Assembly: GCF_044755465.1 (NCBI RefSeq)
Contig: NZ_JBIVRB010000001.1
Coordinates: 1,550,001-1,614,000 of the forward strand
DNA: 64,000 nucleotides
Direction of reading: 5' to 3'
Origin: Peterkaempfera sp044755465
GTDB lineage: Bacteria; Actinomycetota; Actinomycetes; Streptomycetales; Streptomycetaceae
Part shown: piece by piece, positions 23,655-32,499 of the stretch
Numbering within the stretch: position 1 is the first letter of the stretch
Layout of the letters: each line of letters opens with the position of its first letter
Position numbers and translations under genes: made by a program
Notes under the pieces: generated by a model
Seen by the model: the letters and a program-made list of their open reading frames with translations, nothing else
Databases searched by the model: none
What the model was told of the DNA's origin: nothing

Positions 23655-24757
23655 GCAAGCAGACCAAGACCTCCGGTGACCCCGCCCCGAGCGCCGGGAC
23701 CACCGCGCAGGCGCCGTCCGAATACCTCGCGGTCCGCGACCTGCGGGTGCACTTCCCGACCGACGACGGCGTGGTGAAGTCCGTCGACGGCCTCACCTTC
23801 GCGCTGGAGAAGGGCAAGACCCTCGGCATCGTCGGGGAGTCCGGCTCCGGCAAGTCCGTCACCTCGCTCTCGATCATGGGCCTGCACAAGACCGGCGGCA
23901 ACCGCAACCGCAACGCCCGGATCAGCGGCGAGGTCTGGCTGGACGGCGAGGAGCTGATCGGCGCCACCCCGACCCGGGTGCGCCAGCTGCGCGGCCAGAA
24001 GATGGCGATGATCTTCCAGGACCCGCTGACCGCCATGCACCCGTACTACACGGTGGGCGCCCAGATCATGGAGGGCTACCGGGAGCACCACCCCGAGGCC
24101 AGCAAGAAGGACGCCCGCAAGCGCGCCATCGAGATGCTGGACCGGGTCGGCATCCCGCAGCCCGACTCCCGGGTGGACGACTACCCGCACCAGTTCTCCG
24201 GCGGCATGCGCCAGCGGGCCATGATCGCCATGGCCCTGGTCAACGACCCGTCGCTGCTGATCGCGGACGAGCCCACCACCGCGCTGGACGTCACCGTCCA
24301 GGCGCAGATCCTGGACCTGATCCGCGACCTCCAGAAGGAGTTCGGCTCGGCGGTCATCATCATCACCCACGACCTGGGTGTGGTGGCCGAACTGGCCGAC
24401 GACATCCTGGTGATGTACGGCGGCAAGTGCGTGGAGAAGGGCCCGGCCACCGAGATCTTCGACCACCCCGAGCACCCGTACACCTGGGGGCTGCTGGGCT
24501 CCATGCCCCGGATGGACCGCGAGCTCCAAGACCGGCTGGTCCCGGTCAAGGGCAGCCCGCCCAGCCTGATCAACGTGCCCGACGGCTGCGCCTTCCACCC
24601 GCGCTGCCCGTACGCGGGCCGCAACGGCGACCGGTCCTTCACCGAGGTGCCCGCGCTGAGCCGGGTCGGCGACGGCGACCGCCACCTGGCGGCCTGCCAC
24701 ATGCCGACCGAACTGCGGCACCGCATCTTCGCCGAGGAGATCGCGCCGCGGCTGTAG
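23651..24757 (+). CDS. Peptide ABC transporter ATP-binding protein (DppD/OppD-like)
   Basis: 368 aa, overlapping the permease stop by 4 bp. Walker A GESGSGKS, signature FSGGMRQRAMIAMAL, Walker B LLIADEPTTALDV and the switch His region ITHDLG are all present. The C-terminal oligopeptide-transporter extension has conserved Cys (DGCAFHPRCPYAG), which in this family can hold an iron-sulphur cluster. It pairs with the next gene to form the heterodimeric ATPase. An N-terminal 25-residue Thr/Pro/Ala-rich extension precedes the domain. Confidence 0.95.
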   Translation: MSKQTKTSGDPAPSAGTTAQAPSEYLAVRDLRVHFPTDDGVVKSVDGLTFALEKGKTLGIVGESGSGKSVTSLSIMGLHKTGGNRNRNARISGEVWLDGEELIGATPTRVRQLRGQKMAMIFQDPLTAMHPYYTVGAQIMEGYREHHPEASKKDARKRAIEMLDRVGIPQPDSRVDDYPHQFSGGMRQRAMIAMALVNDPSLLIADEPTTALDVTVQAQILDLIRDLQKEFGSAVIIITHDLGVVAELADDILVMYGGKCVEKGPATEIFDHPEHPYTWGLLGSMPRMDRELQDRLVPVKGSPPSLINVPDGCAFHPRCPYAGRNGDRSFTEVPALSRVGDGDRHLAACHMPTELRHRIFAEEIAPRL

Positions 24758-24811
24758 AGCCCGCGCGCGACCCCGGCAACCAGCACGACGTCGAGGAGAC
24801 GAGATCCGATC

Positions 24812-25885
<1,074 letters not shown>

Positions 25886-25896
25886 CCCGAAGCCGT

Positions 25897-25931
25897 CCGG
25901 AGGGGGTGCGCCGCCCGCGCACCCCCTCCGG
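25897..25931 (+). terminator. Terminator of the peptide ABC operon
   Basis: A perfect 14-bp stem CCGGAGGGGGTGCG/CGCACCCCCTCCGG with a 7-nt loop lies 11 bp after the last ATPase stop and before an independently starting gene. Confidence 0.8.
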
Positions 25932-25986
25932 CCTGCCCCCGGGACGGCAGCACGGGGCCGGCAGCACGACCCGGTAGAACTCTGCT

Positions 25987-26646
25987 GTGACCACCCAGCT
26001 CTTCAGCCACACCGTCCAGCACACCCTGGACCTCGTCGGGATCTTCGCCTTCGCGCTCTCCGGCGGCCTGCTCGCGGTGCGCAAGAACCTCGACCTCATC
26101 GGCATCGCCATGCTTGCCGAGGTCACCGCCCTGGGCGGCGGCGTCCTGCGGGACCTGGTCATCGGCGCGGTGCCGCCCGCCGCCTTCACCGACAACGGCT
26201 ACTTCTTCACCCCGCTGGTCGCCGCCGCCGTGGTCTGCGTACTGCACCCCGAGGTGGAGCGGATCAACCGCAGCGTGCAGACCCTGGACGCCCTCGGGCT
26301 CGGCCTGTTCGCCGTCACCGGCACCGCCAAGGCCCACGACTACGGCCTGGGCGCGGTGGCCTCGGTGGCGCTGGGCGTCGCCACCGCCGTCGGCGGCGGG
26401 GTGCTGCGCGACGTCCTGGCCAATGAGGTGCCCTCGCTGCTGCGCTGGGACCGGGAGATCTACGCCGTACCCGCGATGGCGGCGTCCGTACTGGTGGCGG
26501 CGCTGATCGCGGCCGGGGCGCTGGGCCCGCTGACCGGCACCGGGGCCGCGCTGGTCGGCTTCGCGCTGCGGATGCTGGCGCTCAGATACGGATGGCGCGC
26601 GCCGCGGGCCTGGCACCGCAACGGCTCTCGCACCAGCGAAGAGTAG
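25987..26646 (+). CDS. TRIC-type cation channel family protein (UPF0126)
   Basis: 219 aa, GTG start at 25987. It has two homologous three-helix repeats, each with the kinked-helix motif GGGVLRD (Gly50 and Gly136), the hallmark of prokaryotic TRIC channels, which form trimers and conduct K+ or Na+. About seven transmembrane segments are visible. It stands alone after the ABC operon terminator. Its last 65 bp overlap the 3' end of the convergent IclR regulator gene. Its own C-terminal tail (RYGWRAPRAWHRNG) is basic and cytoplasmic. Confidence 0.9.
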   Translation: MTTQLFSHTVQHTLDLVGIFAFALSGGLLAVRKNLDLIGIAMLAEVTALGGGVLRDLVIGAVPPAAFTDNGYFFTPLVAAAVVCVLHPEVERINRSVQTLDALGLGLFAVTGTAKAHDYGLGAVASVALGVATAVGGGVLRDVLANEVPSLLRWDREIYAVPAMAASVLVAALIAAGALGPLTGTGAALVGFALRMLALRYGWRAPRAWHRNGSRTSEE

Positions 26647-27436
26647 GCTGCCCGCCGTACGCCAGCGAGATCGCCTCGGTGGTGCAGAGCAGCTCCGGCA
26701 GCAGCTCCTGGAGCACCTGCGGCAGCCCGTCGGGACCGGCGCCGCCACCGGCATCCCGGCCGGGCGCGGCGGGGGCCGAGATGGAGCAGGCCGCGATGGT
26801 CCGGCCGTCGATGCCCCGGATCGGCGCGGCCACCGCCGTCACCGTGACGTCCACCTCGCCCCGGTCCTGCGCCCAGCCCTGGGCGCGCACCGCGTCCAGC
26901 TCGGCCAGGTACTCCTCCGGGCCGGGGATGCTGCGGGCGGTGCGCGCGGTGAAGGTCAGCTCGGCCAGCCGGCTGCGGCGCTGGTCGTCGGGGAGGTCGG
27001 CGAGCAGCACCTTGGCCGCCGCCGACGCGGTGGGCGCGGCCGGGCGGCCGATCCGGGAGGCGCCGCCGAGCCAGCAGTGCGACGGCACGGGGTAGCGGCT
27101 CTCCACCTTGTCCACGTAGATCACCTGGTCGTCCTCCAGCACCGCCAGATGCACGGTGTGGCCGTACCGCTCGTTCAGCGCGACCAGGTAGGGCGAGGCC
27201 ACCCGGCGTACGTCGAAGCCCTCCAGCGCGTGCTGGGCCAGCGCGAACAGCCGACCGCCCAGCCGGTAGCGGTGGTCGTCCTGGCGGTGGACGAAGCCGT
27301 GCTCCTCCAGGGTGTGCAGCAGCCGCATCGCGGTGGACTTGTGGACGCCGAGCCGGGTCGCCGCCTGCTCCAGCGAGGAGGGGCCGTCGGCCAGGGAGGC
27401 GAGGATGGTCAGTGCCCGGTCCACGGTCTGCGACAC
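26582..27436 (-). CDS. IclR family transcriptional regulator
   Basis: 284 aa from the GTG at 27436 (VSQTVDRALTILASLADG), preceded by GCAGGGGG. The frame extends 28 codons upstream without family character. The N-terminal winged helix-turn-helix is QAATRLGVHKSTAMRLLHTL. The effector-binding domain follows with GHTVHLAVLEDDQVIYVDKV and AAAPIRG-type segments. It is divergent from the cysteine desulfurase gene (125-bp gap) and convergent and overlapping with the TRIC gene. The effector and target genes are unknown. The C-terminal 25 residues (LRWCESRCGARPAARAIRI) lie in the overlap and look atypical, so the protein may have acquired its tail by reading into the neighbour. Confidence 0.9.
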   Translation of the reverse strand: MSQTVDRALTILASLADGPSSLEQAATRLGVHKSTAMRLLHTLEEHGFVHRQDDHRYRLGGRLFALAQHALEGFDVRRVASPYLVALNERYGHTVHLAVLEDDQVIYVDKVESRYPVPSHCWLGGASRIGRPAAPTASAAAKVLLADLPDDQRRSRLAELTFTARTARSIPGPEEYLAELDAVRAQGWAQDRGEVDVTVTAVAAPIRGIDGRTIAACSISAPAAPGRDAGGGAGPDGLPQVLQELLPELLCTTEAISLAYGGQPTLRWCESRCGARPAARAIRI

Positions 27437-27561
27437 GGCGTCCGCCCCCTGCTCCGCTCGGGACCCGGTGGCAGCGCCGACCGGTGGCCACACGCTAGCG
27501 AGCGGCCGGGAGCGGTGCAACGGTCGTCCGGCCGCCGGGCGGGCCCTAGAATTGTCGAGCC

Positions 27562-28749
27562 ATGCCCTATCTCGATCACGCGGCGACCACGCCGATGCTC
27601 CCCGAGGCGATCAACGCCATGACGGCACACCTCGGCAGCACCGGCAACGCGTCGTCCCTGCACGCGGCGGGACGGCGCGCCCGGCGCGTCGTCGAGGAGT
27701 CCCGGGAGGCGCTGGCACGGGCCCTGGCCGCCCGGCCGAGCGAGATCGTCTTCACCGGCGGCGGGACGGAGTCCGACAACCTGGCGGTCAAGGGCCTGTA
27801 CTGGGCCCGGCGGGACGCCGACCCGGCCCGCACCCGGGTGCTGTGCAGCCCGGTGGAGCACCACGCGGTGCTGGACGCGGTGCACTGGCTCGGTGACCAC
27901 GAGGGCGCGCAGGTGGAGTTCCTGCCGGTCGACGCCCTGGGCCGGGTGCACCCCGAGGCGCTGCGGGCGGCCGTCGAGGGCGGCGCGGGCCCGGCGTCGG
28001 TGGCGCTGGTCACCGTGATGTGGGCCAACAACGAGATCGGCACCGTGCAGCCGGTCGCCGAACTGGCGGCGGTCGCCCACGAGTACGGCATCCCGATCCA
28101 CTCCGACGCGGTGCAGGCGCTCGGTCAGGTACCGGTCTCCTTCGCGGACTCCGGGGTGGACGCGATGACGGTCACCGGGCACAAGATCGGCGGCCCGTAC
28201 GGGGTCGGCGCGCTGGTGCTCTCCCGCTCCTTCACTCCCGTCCCGCTGCTGCACGGCGGCGGCCAGGAGCGGGACGTCCGCTCCGGCACGCTGGACGTCC
28301 CCGCCGCCGCCGGGTTCGCCGCCGCCGCCGCGCTGGCGGTGGAGCGGCAGCCCGAGCACGCCAAGCAGCTGGCCGCGCTGCGGGACGAGCTGGTCGCGGT
28401 CGTCCGGGCGGCCGTGCCCGACGTGGTCCTCAACGGCGACCCCGACCCGGACGGGCGGCTGCCCGCCAATGCGCACTTCTCCTTCCCCGGCTGCGAGGGC
28501 GACGCGCTGCTGATGCTGCTGGACGCGCAGGACATCGAGTGCTCCACCGGCTCCGCCTGCTCGGCCGGGGTGCCGCAGCCCAGCCACGTCCTGCTGGCCA
28601 TCGGGGCGGAGCAGGAGCTGGCGCGCTCCTCGCTGCGGTTCTCGCTCGGGCACACCAGCACGGCGGCCGATGTGGCGGCGCTGGCGGCGGCCATCGGGCC
28701 GGTGGTGCGGCGGGCCAGGAACGCCGGGCTGGCTTCGCTGCGGCGCTGA
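27562..28749 (+). CDS. Cysteine desulfurase (NifS/IscS-like)
   Basis: 395 aa, ATG at 27562. A PLP enzyme that takes sulphur from cysteine as a persulfide. PLP Lys208 is in MTVTGHKIGGPYGVGALVL and the persulfide Cys333 is in STGSACSAGVPQPSHVL. The N-terminus MPYLDHAATTPMLPEA is diagnostic. It ends 28 bp before mnmA on the same strand, so it most likely supplies sulphur for tRNA 2-thiouridine, as IscS does for MnmA. Iron-sulphur assembly is less likely, because Actinobacteria use SUF clusters for that. Confidence 0.95.
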   Translation: MPYLDHAATTPMLPEAINAMTAHLGSTGNASSLHAAGRRARRVVEESREALARALAARPSEIVFTGGGTESDNLAVKGLYWARRDADPARTRVLCSPVEHHAVLDAVHWLGDHEGAQVEFLPVDALGRVHPEALRAAVEGGAGPASVALVTVMWANNEIGTVQPVAELAAVAHEYGIPIHSDAVQALGQVPVSFADSGVDAMTVTGHKIGGPYGVGALVLSRSFTPVPLLHGGGQERDVRSGTLDVPAAAGFAAAAALAVERQPEHAKQLAALRDELVAVVRAAVPDVVLNGDPDPDGRLPANAHFSFPGCEGDALLMLLDAQDIECSTGSACSAGVPQPSHVLLAIGAEQELARSSLRFSLGHTSTAADVAALAAAIGPVVRRARNAGLASLRR

Positions 28750-28777
28750 CCGCGCGCCGCGTACGCTGGTGGGCATC

Positions 28778-30010
28778 ATGAGTGACTTTCCTGGTGCGGG
28801 TAATGGGCCTGGTACGGGTGATGGGCCTGGTGCGGGTGGCGGGTCGGTGAGTGACGGTCCTGGGGCGAGTGACGGTCCTGCGGTGAGCGGCGAGCCCGGT
28901 ACGGGCGGCGGGCGGCGGCTGCGGGTGCTGGCCGCGATGTCCGGCGGGGTCGACTCCGCCGTGGCGGCGGCTCGGGCCGCCGAGGCCGGCCATGAGGTGA
29001 CCGGCGTCCACCTGGCGCTCTCCGCCAACCCGCAGTCCTTCCGCACCGGCGCCCGGGGCTGCTGCACGCTGGAGGACTCCCGGGACGCCCGGCGGGCCGC
29101 CGATGTGATCGGCATCCCCTTCTACGTCTGGGACATGGCCGAGCGGTTCCGCGAGGACGTGGTGGACGACTTCGTCGCCGAGTACGCGGCCGGGCGCACC
29201 CCCAACCCGTGCCTGCGCTGCAATGAGAAGATCAAGTTCGCGGCGCTGCTGGACAAGGCGCTGGCCCTCGGCTTCGACGCGGTCTGCACCGGCCACTACG
29301 CCCGGATCGTCTCCGGCCCCGAGGGCCGCGAACTGCACCGCGCCGTGGACAGCGCCAAGGACCAGTCGTACGTCCTCGGCGTGCTGGACGCCGGGCAGTT
29401 GGCGCACGCCCTCTTCCCGCTGGGCGACACCCCCAAGGAGCTGATCCGCGAGGAGGCCGAGCGCCGCGGCCTGGCGGTGGCCCGCAAGCCCGACAGCCAC
29501 GACATCTGCTTCATCGCGGACGGCGACACCCAGGGCTTCCTGGCCCAGCGGCTCGGCACCGCCACCGGCGACATCGTGGACGTGGACGGCACCAAGGTCG
29601 GCGAGCACGACGGTGCGTACGGATTCACCGTCGGGCAGCGCAAGGGCCTGCGGCTGGGCCGGCCCGCCGCCGACGGCAAGCCGCGCTATGTGCTGGACAT
29701 CTCCCCGGTCGACAACCGGGTGACGGTCGGTCCGGCCGCCGCGCTGGACGTGGTCGCGCTGACCGGCGTCAAGCCCCGCTGGTGCGGCCCGGCGCCGACC
29801 GGCCCCGGCACGTACACCGCCCAGCTGCGCGCCCACGGCGCCGAGGTCCCGGTCACCGCCGAGCTGACCGGCGGCGAGCTGCGGGTCAGCCTGGCCGAGC
29901 CCGCCCGTGGCATCGCACCCGGCCAGGCGGTCGTCCTCTACCAGGGCACCCGCGTGGTCGGCTCCGCCACCATCGCCACCACCACCCGGCCCGCCCCGGC
30001 GCCCGCCTGA
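28778..30010 (+). CDS. mnmA: tRNA-specific 2-thiouridylase MnmA
   Basis: 410 aa from the ATG at 28778. It thiolates U34 of Lys, Glu and Gln tRNAs using ATP and a persulfide. The PP-loop SGGVDS is at 55-60. The catalytic Cys pair is Cys145 (NPCLRCN) and Cys244 (SHDICFIADGD). The first 47 residues are a Gly/Pro/Ser-rich low-complexity extension (repeats of GPG and DGPG), about 35 residues longer than I would expect, produced by imperfect decamer repeats in the DNA. The neighbouring cysteine desulfurase is its presumed sulphur donor. Confidence 0.95.
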   Translation: MSDFPGAGNGPGTGDGPGAGGGSVSDGPGASDGPAVSGEPGTGGGRRLRVLAAMSGGVDSAVAAARAAEAGHEVTGVHLALSANPQSFRTGARGCCTLEDSRDARRAADVIGIPFYVWDMAERFREDVVDDFVAEYAAGRTPNPCLRCNEKIKFAALLDKALALGFDAVCTGHYARIVSGPEGRELHRAVDSAKDQSYVLGVLDAGQLAHALFPLGDTPKELIREEAERRGLAVARKPDSHDICFIADGDTQGFLAQRLGTATGDIVDVDGTKVGEHDGAYGFTVGQRKGLRLGRPAADGKPRYVLDISPVDNRVTVGPAAALDVVALTGVKPRWCGPAPTGPGTYTAQLRAHGAEVPVTAELTGGELRVSLAEPARGIAPGQAVVLYQGTRVVGSATIATTTRPAPAPA

Positions 30011-30079
30011 GCGGCGGTGTCCCGGCTGGTAGAACGCCGTGGTGCAGCGGGCCGAAGGCGTGATACCAGTGGGGACATC

Positions 30080-30625
30080 ATGAATATCTCTGTCTTCTGC
30101 TCCGCGTTCTCCCTCGACGACCGCTACACCCTGCCCGCCCGGGAGTTCGCCCGGCTGCTCGGGGAGGGCGGCCACACCCTGGTCTGGGGCGGGTCGAACG
30201 CCGGGCTGATGGGAGTGCTGGCCGACGGGGTGAAGGCGGCCGGCGGCAAGCTGGTGGGGATCTCGGTGGAGCTGCTGGCGCACAAGGCGTACAACGGGGC
30301 CGACGAGCTGGTCACCACCCGCGACCTGGCCGAGCGCAAGGCGATGCTGCTCTCCCGGGCCGACGCGGTGGTGGTGCTGGTCGGCGGGCTCGGCACGCTG
30401 GACGAGGTGACCGAGGTGCTGGAGCTGAAGAAGCACGGGCTGCACACCAAGCCGGTGGTGGTGCTGGACACCGACGGCTTCTACGACGGGCTGCGCAGCC
30501 AGCTGGCCCGGATGGCGGCCGAGGGCTTCCTGCCGCGCCCGCTGGACGAGCTGGTCTTCTTCGCCGAGGACGCCGCCTCCGCGCTGGCCCACCTGGAGAC
30601 GGCGGGCGAGGCGTCGGCCGCCTGA
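30080..30625 (+). CDS. LOG/TIGR00730 family Rossmann-fold protein
   Basis: 181 aa, ATG at 30080 after GGGGACATC. The N-terminus MNISVFCSAFSLDDRYTLPA and the segment VWGGSNAGLMGVLADG match the LOG family. The usual PGGxGTxxE motif reads VGGLGTLDEV, with Val instead of Pro but the catalytic-type Glu kept. Members of the family release bases from nucleoside 5'-monophosphates (cytokinin-activating phosphoribohydrolases). In bacteria the substrate is often unclear. Neighbours do not help. Confidence 0.85.
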   Translation: MNISVFCSAFSLDDRYTLPAREFARLLGEGGHTLVWGGSNAGLMGVLADGVKAAGGKLVGISVELLAHKAYNGADELVTTRDLAERKAMLLSRADAVVVLVGGLGTLDEVTEVLELKKHGLHTKPVVVLDTDGFYDGLRSQLARMAAEGFLPRPLDELVFFAEDAASALAHLETAGEASAA

Positions 30626-30662
30626 ACGCCCCGGCGGCGGTGCCCGTGGTAGTAATCGGATC

Positions 30663-31352
30663 ATGGGTACGCATCTGATCACCGGGGCAGGGTCCGGCAT
30701 CGGCGCGGCGGTCGCGCGGCGGCTGGCCGAGCGGGGCGAGCAGCTCTGGCTGCTGGCCAGGGACGCCAAGCGGGCCATCGAGCTGCGCGACCGGTTCCCC
30801 GGCAGCCGGACGCTGGTCGGCGACCTGGCCGAGCCGGAGCGGCTGTCCTGGGCCTTCGGCCACCAGGAGCTGCCGGTGGAGCTGGACTCGCTGCTCCAGA
30901 TCGCCGGGGTGGCGGAGCTGGGCCCGGTGGGCGAGCTGCCGCCCAAGGTCTGGCAGCAGACCCTGGCCGTCAACCTGGTCGCCCCGGCGGAGCTCACCCG
31001 GCTGCTGCTGCCCTCGCTGCGGCAGGCCCGGGGCCAGGTCGTCTTCGTCAACTCCGGCGCCGGGCTGCGGGCCAACGCCGACTGGGGCGCGTACGCGGCC
31101 AGCAAGTTCGGCCTGCGGGCGCTGGCCGACGCGCTGCGCGCCGAGGAGCACGCCGCGGGCGTCCGGGTGACCACCGTCTACCCGGGCCGCACGGCCACCC
31201 CGATGCAGCAGAAGGTCCACGCCCAGGAGGGCCGCGACTACCGGCCCGACGCCTGGATCGACCCCGACTCGGTCGCCACCACCGTCCTCACCGCCCTCGA
31301 CCTCCCCCGCGACGCCGAGATCACCGACCTCACCGTCCGCCCAGGCCACTGA
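30663..31352 (+). CDS. Short-chain dehydrogenase/reductase (SDR)
   Basis: 229 aa. The nucleotide-binding motif LITGAGSGIGAAVARRL begins at residue 5, and the active site YAASK has Tyr144 and Lys148, with a Ser in VVFVNSGAG upstream. Cofactor preference may be NADP given WLLARDAKRA after strand 2. It is a classical SDR, slightly short. The substrate is unknown. It is 37 bp behind the LOG-family gene and probably co-transcribed with it. Confidence 0.9.
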   Translation: MGTHLITGAGSGIGAAVARRLAERGEQLWLLARDAKRAIELRDRFPGSRTLVGDLAEPERLSWAFGHQELPVELDSLLQIAGVAELGPVGELPPKVWQQTLAVNLVAPAELTRLLLPSLRQARGQVVFVNSGAGLRANADWGAYAASKFGLRALADALRAEEHAAGVRVTTVYPGRTATPMQQKVHAQEGRDYRPDAWIDPDSVATTVLTALDLPRDAEITDLTVRPGH

Positions 31353-31365
31353 ACCACCGCCCCCC

Positions 31366-31432
31366 GACCGCCGCCCCTGACCGCCGACCCCTGACCGCCG
31401 CCCGCTGACCGCCGACCCCTGACCGGCGCTCC
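31366..31432. repeat. 14-bp tandem repeat, about 4.5 copies
   Basis: Units of GACCGCCGACCCCT alternate with GACCGCCGCCCGCT in the gap between the SDR stop and the methionine synthase GTG. Simple slippage repeats. Confidence 0.8.
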
Positions 31433-31465
31433 GGAGCACCCCGGCGGCCGCACTACTCTTTCGAC

Positions 31466-32473
31466 GTGAGTACTGAGCGTTCTTTCCCCGACCTGGTGGC
31501 CGCTGCGACCGGGGTCGGGTCCATGCCCGGCACCGATGCCCGGGAGGCCGTACGGACCGTCGTCGGTGAGCTTGAGGTGCTGCCGCACCTGCCGGAGCTG
31601 CCCGAGCGGGGGCCCGGGGCGGATGTGATCGGGCGCGGGGCCGGGCTGCTGGTGGAGCTGTACGCCGGGGTGGAGCCGTCCGGGTGGCGGTTCGCCGACC
31701 GGCCGGGGCGGGACACCCGGCGGGCCCGTGCCTGGCTGGGGGAGGACCTGGACGCGCTGGAGGAGTTCACCCAGGGCTGGACCGGGCCGCTGAAGGTGCA
31801 GGCCGTCGGGCCGTGGACGCTGGCCGCCTCGGTCGAGCTGCCGCGCGGCGAGAAGGCGCTGGCCGACCGGGGCGCCTGCCGGGACATCGCCGGGTCGCTG
31901 GCCGAGGGCCTGCGCCGGCATCTGGCGGAGGTGCGGCGGCGGGTGCCGGGCGCCGAGGTGGTGCTCCAGCTGGACGAGCCCTTGCTGCCCGCCGTACTGG
32001 CCGGGCAGGTGCCCACCGCCAGCGGCTTCCAGCGGCTGCGGGCGGTGGACCGGCAGCTGGCGGAGGAGGCGCTGCGCGGGCTGGTCCGGTCGCTGGACGC
32101 GCCGGTGCTGGTGCACTGCTGCGCGCCGCAGGTGCCGATCGGGCTGCTGCGGCGGGCCGGGGCGGCGGCGGTCTCGCTGGACATGGCGCTGCTGACCGAG
32201 CGTGATGACGACGCCATCGGGGAGGCGGTGGAGGGCGGCACGTTGATCTTCGGGGGTGTCATCCCCAGTACTCAGGGATTGTCAGTGGGGGCCGATAGTG
32301 TCGCTGTTGTCAGGAGGTTGTGGCGCAGGCTGGGGTTCGACCCCGAGTCGCTGGCCCGCCGTGTCGTGGTGACGCCGAGCTGCGGGCTGGCGGGGGCTTC
32401 CCCGGCCTATGCCCGCCGTGCGCTGTCACTGAGCGTCACAGCGGCCAGGAGCCTGGCGGACACGCCGGAGTAA
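31466..32473 (+). CDS. Short MetE-like methionine synthase (C-terminal catalytic domain only)
   Basis: 335 aa, GTG at 31466. It contains only the zinc-bearing barrel of cobalamin-independent methionine synthase; the N-terminal half of full MetE (about 750 aa) is absent. His217 and Cys219 in VHCCAP and Cys306 in TPSCGLAG match the zinc ligands. The start FPDLVAAATGVGSMPGTD is typical of the actinobacterial short proteins. Such core-MetE enzymes elsewhere take methyl groups from corrinoid proteins rather than from folate; whether this one does is unknown. It is 26 bp ahead of ligA. Confidence 0.85.
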   Translation: MSTERSFPDLVAAATGVGSMPGTDAREAVRTVVGELEVLPHLPELPERGPGADVIGRGAGLLVELYAGVEPSGWRFADRPGRDTRRARAWLGEDLDALEEFTQGWTGPLKVQAVGPWTLAASVELPRGEKALADRGACRDIAGSLAEGLRRHLAEVRRRVPGAEVVLQLDEPLLPAVLAGQVPTASGFQRLRAVDRQLAEEALRGLVRSLDAPVLVHCCAPQVPIGLLRRAGAAAVSLDMALLTERDDDAIGEAVEGGTLIFGGVIPSTQGLSVGADSVAVVRRLWRRLGFDPESLARRVVVTPSCGLAGASPAYARRALSLSVTAARSLADTPE

Positions 32474-32499
32474 GCGCATCGAGGTTTTGGGAGGCTCGC

